Shown one piece after another: positions 1 to 4,629 of a stretch of 5,240 nucleotides of DNA. Every line of letters starts with the position of its first letter. The first letter of the stretch is position 1. Under the pieces are notes generated by a model. That model had not been told where the DNA came from and did no database searches. It saw only the letters and a program-made list of their open reading frames with translations. The position numbers were made by a program, and so were the translations under genes. The stretch lies in NCBI GenBank assembly GCA_035634055.1, contig DASQDR010000170.1:1-5240 (forward strand). Direction: 5' to 3'. The DNA comes from JAICTV01 sp035634055 (GTDB lineage Bacteria > Planctomycetota > Phycisphaerae > Tepidisphaerales > Tepidisphaeraceae).

Positions 1-96
1 GAGAACTGCATCGACCACGCGGAGCTCGGGCTGATCGTAATGCTTCGCGGGCGCAAGCGCACGCGTATCGGCCCGAAGCCGCGCCCGCGGCGTTGA
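1..96 (+). CDS. C-terminal end of a Y1/IS200-like transposase paralog (5' end outside window)
   Basis: This is an open frame from the left edge to a TGA at 94-96, giving 31 residues that end in PKPRPRR. It aligns without gaps to the last 31 residues of the minus-strand transposase at 173-784: 'IDH.ELG', 'MLRGR.RTRI' and 'PKPRP' are shared, with 22 or 23 residues identical. At the DNA level about 10 of 96 positions differ. The coding strand therefore carries the tail of a second copy of the same gene family, facing its relative tail to tail. Nothing can be said about its catalytic domain, which lies outside the window, so it could be intact or a remnant. The basic tail probably contacts nucleic acid, but that is inference. 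Confidence 0.6.
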   Translation, partial: ENCIDHAELGLIVMLRGRKRTRIGPKPRPRR

Positions 97-176
97 CCCA
101 AAATACATCCGGGTCTTCGCTTCGCTCAGACGCCGGCGTCCGAGCGAAGCGAAGACCCGGATGTATTTTGCGTCAA
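93..176. repeat. 84-bp near-perfect palindrome, REP-like / bidirectional terminator
   Basis: Two 42-bp arms are centred between 134 and 135 and start with TTGAC (93-97) and its complement GTCAA (172-176). Only two pairs fail: 98 with 171, and 128 with 141. The core GACGCCGGCGTC (129-140) is itself a palindrome. The stem is GC-rich (CCGGGTCTTCGCTTCGCTC on the left arm), with A-rich CAAAATAC on the left and its complement GTATTTTG on the right. Transcripts from either side would thus form a strong stem followed by a T-rich stretch. It overlaps the stop codons of the two convergent genes, which fits a shared terminator. Its length and its link to a Y1 transposase also fit a REP/BIME-type element. 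Confidence 0.75.
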
Positions 177-784
177 ACCAGCGGGCGCGGCTTCGGGACG
201 ATTCGCGTGCGCATGCGCCCGCGAAGCATTGCGATCACCCCGAGCTCCGGGTGGTCGATCCAGTTCTCTTCCGGACGGTGCGACCACACCACGGTGCCGG
301 CTTCCTGCTTGCATCGCAGGTACGCGTAGGTGTTGTGCAGGTGCCGCTTGTCCCTGATCAGCTCGCGCTTGAACCCCTCCGACCAGATGGACCCGACGAT
401 GGGCGCCTGGTGACTCGCGTACTGCTTGCACTTGCCGAGGACTTCCTTCACGTCTCGATACGCGTCGGGCAACTCCGCCAACCCGTGCAAGTGCTGCTTC
501 GCGACGGTGCAGGCGATAATGCGCCGATCGAGCTTCCGCATCTTGATGACGAAGGCGCGAAGGATCGCGACGCGCGCGCAGAGCGCGAACGAGACCGCCT
601 TCCCCGATCGTTCCCGGTGATACAGCCTGAGGTCCTCGTGCTCGCGCGTGGGGGGAGGGTGCTTATGGTCCCCGCTGGAGTGGACGCGGTGCCTGCGCGA
701 GCGAAACCCGCGCTCGTCCCCGTGCAGCCACGAGCGCTTCGCGTTGACCATCACGTGCTGCCACACCAGGTCCGTTGCCGTCAA
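173..784 (-). CDS. IS200/REP-associated-like Y1 (HUH) transposase
   Basis: This is a 203-residue protein of the Y1/IS200-like transposase group, enzymes that nick and rejoin single-stranded DNA through a tyrosine. The N-terminus has 'SWLHGDERGFRSR' (18-30) and 'HSSGDHKHPPP' (35-45), which I recall from planctomycete members. The metal-binding HUH motif is His98-Leu99-His100 within 'KQHLHGLAELP'. It is followed by 'VLGKCKQYAS' (115-124), 'SIWSEG' (132-137) and 'NTYAYLRCKQ' (151-160), where Tyr153 or Tyr155 is the likely nucleophile. The tail is basic. I chose the TTG at 784 because GGAG lies five bases upstream and the conserved part begins just after it. The frame stays open to a GTG at 829, but that extension is unlike the family. 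The stop lies in the palindrome shared with the convergent paralog at 1-96. Family assignment is from memory of motifs. Confidence 0.68.
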   Translation of the reverse strand: MTATDLVWQHVMVNAKRSWLHGDERGFRSRRHRVHSSGDHKHPPPTREHEDLRLYHRERSGKAVSFALCARVAILRAFVIKMRKLDRRIIACTVAKQHLHGLAELPDAYRDVKEVLGKCKQYASHQAPIVGSIWSEGFKRELIRDKRHLHNTYAYLRCKQEAGTVVWSHRPEENWIDHPELGVIAMLRGRMRTRIVPKPRPLV

Positions 785-815
785 GGATTCTCCGGTGCCG
801 GCCGGCGCGGCGCGC

Positions 816-842
816 AGAAGAACACCCACCTCGCGGTGGGTG
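816..842 (-). terminator. Hairpin with GCGA tetraloop and T-rich tail
   Basis: CACCCACC (823-830) and GGTGGGTG (835-842) form a perfect 8-bp stem. Read on the minus strand the loop is GCGA, a GNRA tetraloop, and the stem is followed by TTCTTCT. This has the shape of an intrinsic terminator for the cold-shock gene, whose stop is about 120 bases upstream. It would isolate the transposase gene, whose TTG start is about 38 bases further on. It could instead be an end hairpin recognised by the transposase. Confidence 0.42.
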
Positions 843-961
843 GCAGCTCTCGACGGACTCCATTGTGCGAGCTTGGGGGGATCTTCCTTCGTCGCGCGAG
901 GCGGCGGCGGCGAACTGCGGGGCGGGCGTGCGTCGCGTGCCGCACGGCCGGGCAGCAGCCG

Positions 962-1186
962 CTAGTGCGTGACGACGTCGGCCGAGAGGCGGCGGACCTT
1001 GGTGGCCTTGCTTCCCTTGGGGCCTTCCTCCGCCTCGTACTCGACCGGTTCGCCGTCCTGGAGCGTGCGGAAGCCTTGCCCTTCGATCACCGAGTGGTGA
1101 ACGAAGATGTCCTTCCCGCCGCTCTCGGGCTGAATGAAACCGAACCCCTTCTGGTCATTGAACCACTTCACCTTACCCGTGGCCAT
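962..1186 (-). CDS. Cold-shock domain protein (CspA family)
   Basis: This 74-residue single-domain OB-fold protein binds single-stranded RNA and DNA, and family members act as RNA chaperones in the cytoplasm. It begins 'MATGKVKWFN' and has RNP1 'KGFGFI' (13-18) and RNP2 'DIFVHH' (26-31), with the aromatic residues Trp8, Phe15, Phe17 and Phe28 that stack on bases. 'SVIEGQGFRTL' and 'EGPKGSKATKV' complete the usual fold, and the length is typical of the family. The ATG at 1184-1186 is preceded by AAGGAG (1198-1203) eleven bases away, a slightly long spacing. A longer in-frame reading to 1264 adds residues unlike the family and is not chosen. The gene stands alone and is divergent from lptB. A leader of roughly 120 bases is possible if the promoter at 1316-1343 is real, as is common for csp genes. 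Confidence 0.95.
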   Translation of the reverse strand: MATGKVKWFNDQKGFGFIQPESGGKDIFVHHSVIEGQGFRTLQDGEPVEYEAEEGPKGSKATKVRRLSADVVTH

Positions 1187-1315
1187 GTGAGAGACCACTC
1201 CTTTCCGAGACGTGCAGAGGCCGCGCAGGCAAGAAAGCCCCAGAAACCCCTGATACTGCGGCACGCGACTAAAACTCCGTCGAGCCCTTCCCGAACGGCC
1301 CGTGACCCGTAAGTG

Positions 1316-1343
1316 CCGATAAGATCACGTTACCGGGTGGCAA
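1316..1343 (-). promoter_or_regulatory. Possible promoter of the cold-shock gene
   Basis: On the minus strand TTGCCA (1338-1343) and TATCGG (1316-1321) are 16 bases apart, a rough match to sigma-70-type -35 and -10 boxes. Transcription from here would give a leader of about 120 bases before the csp ATG, in line with the long leaders common in csp genes. The -10 match is poor, so this is only a candidate. Confidence 0.22.
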
Positions 1344-1364
1344 CATTACCACACGGGCTCAGCC

Positions 1365-1389
1365 GCGAGAAAAAATTTCCGTTTCTCGC
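1365..1389. repeat. A/T-rich inverted repeat GCGAGAAA-N9-TTTCTCGC
   Basis: Perfect 8-bp arms at 1365-1372 and 1382-1389 enclose AAATTTCCG. The AT-rich centre in a GC-rich region stands out. It could be an operator for csp or lptB, or the terminator of an unseen short transcript. The sequence does not decide between them. Confidence 0.45.
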
Positions 1390-1429
1390 CATCGCCCGCC
1401 TTGACCGCCACGCCGCCCCTTGGTCCCGG

Positions 1430-1438
1430 TTATCCACA
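1430..1438 (+). promoter_or_regulatory. DnaA-box-like nonamer TTATCCACA
   Basis: This is an exact match to the E. coli consensus DnaA box (TTATNCACA) and is an uncommon 9-mer in GC-rich DNA. Function as a binding site is inferred from sequence only. Confidence 0.45.
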
Positions 1439-1535
1439 TCAGGCACACCGCTAACGACGGGTTCACCCGCCGGCGGGCCAAATCGAGCCGATTCGTCACG
1501 GTTTGCGTCAAAAGCCTCGGAGACTTGGCGGCTGG

Positions 1536-1566
1536 AGACGTAAGTACCGTTGCGGCAAGACGTAAG
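1536..1566. repeat. Direct repeat AGACGTAAG, 22-bp period
   Basis: AGACGTAAG occurs at 1536-1544 and again at 1558-1566. The 22-bp period is about two helical turns, so a dimeric regulator could bind both copies on one face. The second copy overlaps GTAAGCG (1563-1569), whose reverse complement CGCTTAC is at 1621-1627. A regulatory role for lptB is inferred. Confidence 0.4.
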
Positions 1567-1669
1567 CGCTGTAAAGCGGGGAAAGCGGGCGGACGTTCTG
1601 GCCGGTTGCGATGCGACAACCGCTTACAAGGTAAAGACTTTCGGCGTTCAGGGTTGGTTCAGGAGCCAC

Positions 1670-1689
1670 TTCTCCACGACTTTTCCACA
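1670..1689 (+). promoter_or_regulatory. Tandem DnaA-box-like sites, 11-bp period
   Basis: TTCTCCACG (1670-1678) and TTTTCCACA (1681-1689) lie in the same orientation one helical turn apart, with the same orientation as the exact box at 1430. The second differs from TTATCCACA by one base and the first by two. They end about 90 bases before the lptB start, a plausible place for a regulatory site. Confidence 0.4.
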
Positions 1690-1778
1690 GCGTTGGGCAT
1701 GCTTGATTTTCGATCCGTGACAAGGACGATAGCCCCAGCCTGCCGGGCCCGCCTGATGCGGGGTCGCGGCGGGCACGC

Positions 1779-2516
1779 ATGAACCTTCTCGAAGTCACGA
1801 AACTCGTTAAAGCCTACAACGGCCGAACCGTCGTCAACGAGGTCAGCTTCGTGCTCGCCCAGGAGGAAATCGTCGGGCTGCTCGGCCGCAACGGCGCGGG
1901 CAAGACGACGACGTTCCGCATGATCCTGGGGATGGTCACCCCGGACAGCGGCGCGGTCGCCTTCGACGCGCGCGACATCACCCACCTGCCGATGTACAAG
2001 CGCGCGCGCCTGGGGATGGGCTATCTGTCGCAGGAGCAGAGCATCTTCCGCCAGCTCACCGTCTGGCAGAACATGCAGGCGATCCTGGAGACGCTGAACA
2101 TCCACCGCAGCGAGCGCAACCGGCGGGGCGAGCAGCTCTTAGATCAGTTCGGGCTCCAGAAGGTGCGCAACCAGAAGGCGATGCTGTGCAGCGGCGGCGA
2201 GAAGCGCAAGCTGGAGATCGCCCGCGCGATGATCACCCAGCCCAAGCTGATCCTGCTCGACGAGCCCTTCAGCGCCGTTGATCCCATCGCGGTGGAAGAC
2301 CTCCAACGCGAGGTGAAGCGGCTGAAGGAAGAGTTCGGCAAGAGCGTGCTCATCACGGATCACAACGTGGCGCAAACCCTGCGCGTTTGCGACCGGGCGC
2401 TGATCATCAACGATGGGCAGGTCTTCAAGGAAGGCACCCCGCGGGAGATCATCAACGACGCCTCCGTCCGCTCCGCCTACCTCGGCAACACCTTCCGCGG
2501 CGATGAATTCGACTGA
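1779..2516 (+). CDS. lptB: LPS export ABC transporter ATP-binding protein LptB
   Basis: This is a 245-residue ABC ATPase of normal LptB length. In the known system LptB2 sits on the inner face of the cytoplasmic membrane with LptF and LptG, and drives lipopolysaccharide towards the LptC/LptA bridge. Visible motifs are Walker A 'GRNGAGKT' (36-43), Q-loop Gln85 in 'YLSQEQSIF', the LptB-typical 'FRQLTVWQNM' (90-99), signature 'CSGGE' (137-141), Walker B 'LILLDE' (157-162), D-loop 'SAVD' (165-168) and H-loop His195 in 'ITDHN'. The signature has Cys where most LptB proteins have Leu. 'DITHLPMYKRARLGMGYL' also matches LptB rather than amino-acid transporter ATPases. The ATG at 1779 fits the family N-terminus, but no good ribosome-binding site precedes it. 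No lptA, lptC or rpoN lies beside it here. Confidence 0.92.
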   Translation: MNLLEVTKLVKAYNGRTVVNEVSFVLAQEEIVGLLGRNGAGKTTTFRMILGMVTPDSGAVAFDARDITHLPMYKRARLGMGYLSQEQSIFRQLTVWQNMQAILETLNIHRSERNRRGEQLLDQFGLQKVRNQKAMLCSGGEKRKLEIARAMITQPKLILLDEPFSAVDPIAVEDLQREVKRLKEEFGKSVLITDHNVAQTLRVCDRALIINDGQVFKEGTPREIINDASVRSAYLGNTFRGDEFD

Positions 2517-2521
2517 TTTCC

Positions 2522-2531
2522 CCGCGCGCGG
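2522..2531. repeat. Short palindrome CCGCGCGCGG after lptB
   Basis: This perfect 10-bp palindrome begins five bases after the lptB stop. It has no T-run, so it is at best a weak pause or attenuation site in the 133-bp gap before the redoxin gene. Confidence 0.25.
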
Positions 2532-2649
2532 CGTCACAACTTCTGCCGGCCTAGCATCTTCTTATTGCAGCGAGCAGTGGTGAGGGCGTTTCTTCCTCGC
2601 GCCGCTCGGACCCGCGGTTCCAACCCGCGCTTCCAGACGGAGTGTTTTG

Positions 2650-3996
2650 ATGATCCGCTCGACCCGCATGAAAGTCGTCGCCGCCATCGCCGCCCTTAGC
2701 TTGGCCACGTCCTCCGTGGTGATCCTCGCGCAGGACGGCCAGGATCATTCCCAGCAGCCGGCGGCGGCGACGACGAAGGCCGCCGTCGCCTCCGCGCAGG
2801 CGACCACCAAAGAGGCGACCACCAAGGAAGCCACCACTCAACACGCCGACGCCAAGGTCGCCCCCGAGGCGGCCGCGGTGCTGGCAAAGCTCAGGGACGC
2901 TTACACCGGGCTGTCGAGCCTGAAGCTGGACGGGAAGATCACCGGCGAATTCGACGTTGACGGCCAGAAGGCGGATGAGAAGGTCACCTTCACCAGCACC
3001 TTCTCCGCCCCGAACCACTTCCGCCACGACACGCAGGGCGACGCGCAGCTCGGTTCGACCGGCGACAAGCTCTACGTCTACATCAAGCAGCGCAACGCTT
3101 ACCTGTCGGCCGACGCGCCGAAGCAGAAGGTCATGAGCGACGACCTGCCCAAGCCGTTCGCGGAGCTGATCGGGCAGCAGAACCTGTCGCTGGCGCTGGC
3201 CCTGTCGCCCGACCCGCGGGCGGAGCTGACGCGGTCGTACGGCACGATCAACAAGGCCGCCGACACCACCGTCGACGGCAAGCCCTACACGACGCTGGAG
3301 CTGACGGCCGTCGAGGGCAAGACGGTGACCCGGCTGCTCGTCGACCCGGCCACGAACCTGCTCCGCCGCGCCACGCTCGACCTGGCGCCCGACCTGCTGG
3401 AGCGCGGCGCGAAGGACGTGAAGCGGGCGGTGGTGACGATCGACTACACGACGACCACGCCGGGCGAGAAGCTGGCGGGCGAGCAGTTCGCGTGGACCCC
3501 GCCGGCCGGCGCCAGCGATGCCGCCGCGACCGCCGACACCGGCGACCTCGGCCCCGCCGGTGAACTCGTCGGCAGCCCCGCCCCGGACTTCACCCTCGCC
3601 GGCATGGACGGCAAGGACGTGAAGCTGGCCGACCTCAAGGGGAGCGTCGTCGTGCTGGACTTCTGGGCCACCTGGTGCGGGCCGTGCGTCATGTCCATGC
3701 CCGGCCTGGACCGCATCCACCAGGCGATGAAGGAGCAGGGCGTCAAGGTCTTCGCCGTCAACCAGGCGGAGGACAAGGAGCTGGTCCAGGGGTTCCTGAC
3801 CTCCAAGAACCTCTCGCTCCCGGTGCTGCTCGACACCCAGAGCAAGGTGGGAGAGGCCTATAAAGTGCAGGGCATCCCGCAGACGGTCGTCATCGGCAAG
3901 GACGGCACCGTGCGAAAGGTCTGGGTCGGCGCCGGCCCCTCGTTGGAAGAACAGATTCGCACGACCGTCACGGAAGCGCTCAAGGCGGCGAAGTAA
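2650..3996 (+). CDS. Exported redoxin-domain (TlpA/ResA-like) protein with DUF2092-like N-terminal domain
   Basis: This is a 448-residue exported protein. A signal peptide comprises 'MIRSTRMK', a hydrophobic core and 'VVILAQ' (about 1-28), with likely cleavage after Ala27. A Thr/Lys/Ala/Glu linker follows, with ATTKE repeats near 51-63. Residues about 72-285 look like the DUF2092/LolA-type fold ('LKLDGKITGEFDVDG', 'GDKLYVY', 'LLVDPATNLLRRATLDL'). Residues about 306-448 form a thioredoxin domain: 'GSPAPDFTL', 'VVLDFWATWCGPC' with redox cysteines 343 and 346 (WCGPC 342-346), and the cis-proline of 'GIPQTVVIGKDG' (Pro410). The likely role is thiol-disulfide exchange in the envelope; the substrate is unknown. 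The ATG at 2650 has GGAG (2639-2642) seven bases upstream, so it is preferred over the adjoining TTG at 2647. It lies on the same strand as lptB, 133 bases downstream. Confidence 0.88.
   Translation: MIRSTRMKVVAAIAALSLATSSVVILAQDGQDHSQQPAAATTKAAVASAQATTKEATTKEATTQHADAKVAPEAAAVLAKLRDAYTGLSSLKLDGKITGEFDVDGQKADEKVTFTSTFSAPNHFRHDTQGDAQLGSTGDKLYVYIKQRNAYLSADAPKQKVMSDDLPKPFAELIGQQNLSLALALSPDPRAELTRSYGTINKAADTTVDGKPYTTLELTAVEGKTVTRLLVDPATNLLRRATLDLAPDLLERGAKDVKRAVVTIDYTTTTPGEKLAGEQFAWTPPAGASDAAATADTGDLGPAGELVGSPAPDFTLAGMDGKDVKLADLKGSVVVLDFWATWCGPCVMSMPGLDRIHQAMKEQGVKVFAVNQAEDKELVQGFLTSKNLSLPVLLDTQSKVGEAYKVQGIPQTVVIGKDGTVRKVWVGAGPSLEEQIRTTVTEALKAAK
2800..2838 (+). repeat. In-frame 15-bp tandem repeat coding ATTKE
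   Basis: Units at 2800-2814 and 2815-2829 and a partial unit at 2830-2838 encode ATTKE-ATTKE-ATT in the linker after the signal peptide. Codon differences between units (AAAGAG versus AAGGAA) show the repeat is not brand new. Such a linker probably tethers the folded domains flexibly. Confidence 0.7.
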
Positions 3997-4036
3997 CCGC
4001 CGCTCGCGTCGCGCACACAACTCGAGAACCACGTAG

Positions 4037-4056
4037 GGGCGACGCTTGCGTCGCCC
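4037..4056. terminator. Strong stem-loop in the convergent gap (probable bidirectional terminator)
   Basis: GGGCGACGC (4037-4045) and GCGTCGCCC (4048-4056) form a perfect inverted repeat around TT, so the RNA would form an eight-pair stem with a CTTG loop. It begins 40 bases after the redoxin stop and lies 71 bases from the stop of the convergent minus-strand gene. The tail TTCGTGTTG is only moderately T-rich, so termination efficiency is uncertain. The sequence has the look of a dispersed repeat that sits between genes. Confidence 0.55.
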
Positions 4057-4085
4057 TTCGTGTTGCGCGCGACGCTCCACCGGCT

Positions 4086-4099
4086 CCGCGCTAGCGCGG
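4086..4099. repeat. 14-bp palindrome CCGCGCTAGCGCGG
   Basis: A perfect palindrome in the same convergent gap, 28 bases beyond the stop of the minus-strand gene. It has no T-run. It may add to transcription stopping, or be chance in GC-rich DNA. Confidence 0.35.
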
Positions 4100-4127
4100 G
4101 CGCTGCCGGCGCGGGCGTCGGCGACCG

Positions 4128-4481
4128 TCACTCCTCGTCGATCGCCTCCGCCTTGGCGTAGATCGTTTCCGGAGCGGCATCGAAGTACTTGAACAGCGCC
4201 GGGCAGAGCCACCCTTCGACCGCTAGGTCCTCGGCGCGGTACCAGGTGCCGCCGGAGTCGCCGCGCACGCGGGTGAACGCCGCCTGGTGCCCGGGGAACG
4301 GCGCGGCCGAGAACAGCAGGCGGAACCCGTTGCGCGCATTGGGGATGTCGCGGACGAGGTGGTTGATCATGGCCGGCACGCCGGCCACGAACGGCTCGCG
4401 CACCAACCCGACCCGCTCGTCGTCGAACACCCACGTCCCGCCGTTCCAGTAGGGGGCGATGATCATGATGGCGTTGGGCAT
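4128..4481 (-). CDS. Small conserved protein, DUF6717-like
   Basis: This 117-residue protein has no signal peptide or membrane segment. It matches a small uncharacterised family that I recall as DUF6717. Conserved stretches are 'MIIAPYWNGGTWVFDD' (6-21), 'GLVREPFVAG' (25-34), 'NGFRLLFSAAPFPGHQ' (51-66), 'GGTWYRAED' (77-85) and 'GWLCPALFKYFDAAPE' (90-105). The function is unknown. Many conserved aromatic and Gly/Pro residues point to a compact globular cytoplasmic domain. The ATG at 4481 gives the family-like N-terminus; a second ATG at residue 6 (4466) is possible, and no ribosome-binding site is seen before either. The gene lies downstream of the Gly-rich membrane protein gene on the same strand, with the heptamer array between them. 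The family name is from memory. Confidence 0.75.
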   Translation of the reverse strand: MPNAIMIIAPYWNGGTWVFDDERVGLVREPFVAGVPAMINHLVRDIPNARNGFRLLFSAAPFPGHQAAFTRVRGDSGGTWYRAEDLAVEGWLCPALFKYFDAAPETIYAKAEAIDEE

Positions 4482-4532
4482 GGCGAGGAGGTGGTTGGTG
4501 GTGAATGGGCCGTGGCGGGGCGACGGATGAGG

Positions 4533-4588
4533 GGTCAGTGGTCAGTGGTCAGTGGTCAGTGACAAGTGACAAGTGACAAGTGACAAGT
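4533..4588. repeat. Two adjoining heptanucleotide tandem arrays (4 x GGTCAGT, 4 x GACAAGT)
   Basis: Four perfect copies of GGTCAGT (4533-4560) are followed in the same 7-bp phase by four perfect copies of GACAAGT (4561-4588). The two units share G at position 1 and AGT at the end, and differ at positions 2 to 4. The array is between the two minus-strand genes. Similar heptamer arrays occur in cyanobacteria and other bacteria and can change copy number by slippage. No function is shown here. Confidence 0.9.
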
Positions 4589-4629
4589 GACGGCTGCGTC
4601 GCCGCTCCGATCGCGGGCGCGGGCGTGGT

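Larger units (their letters stand above)
1187..1778. other. Long divergent intergenic region between csp and lptB
   Basis: No convincing gene is found in these 592 bases: the open frames on both strands have no recognisable family and low-complexity or unlikely composition. The region is visibly less GC-rich than the flanking genes. It contains a possible csp promoter, an A/T-rich hairpin, DnaA-box-like nonamers, the palindrome CCCGCCGGCGGG (1466-1477), a 9-bp direct repeat with a 22-bp period, and the inverted pair GTAAGCG (1563-1569) / CGCTTAC (1621-1627). A weak promoter-like pair for lptB, TTGATT (1703-1708) with ACGATA (1726-1731) at 17-bp spacing, is too poor to call separately. Confidence 0.7.

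Noticed and set aside
1..268. Inverted repeat as a pure assembly or amplification artefact
   Set aside because: The arms differ at about 12 of 134 pairs, mostly amino-acid-changing, which an artefactual fold-back of one molecule would not produce.
1187..1264. N-terminal extension of the cold-shock protein
   Set aside because: The extra 26 residues are unlike the family, while the ATG at 1186 gives the standard N-terminus and has an upstream AAGGAG.
161..1312. Plus-strand open frame of 383 codons
   Set aside because: It runs antisense through both the transposase and the cold-shock gene, which have clear family motifs.
1187..1778. Confident oriC call
   Set aside because: Only a few DnaA-like boxes, no clear AT-rich unwinding element and no dnaA, dnaN or similar gene beside it.
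1420..1782. Plus-strand open frame of 120 codons before lptB
   Set aside because: No recognisable motif; it crosses several palindromes and repeats and ends over the lptB start without a ribosome-binding site.
2551..4434. Minus-strand open frame of 627 codons
   Set aside because: It lies antisense to the well-supported redoxin gene and has Arg/Gly/Val/Leu-rich shadow composition typical of GC-rich antisense frames.
4533..4588. CRISPR array
   Set aside because: The units are 7 bp and adjoin directly, with no spacers and no cas genes nearby.
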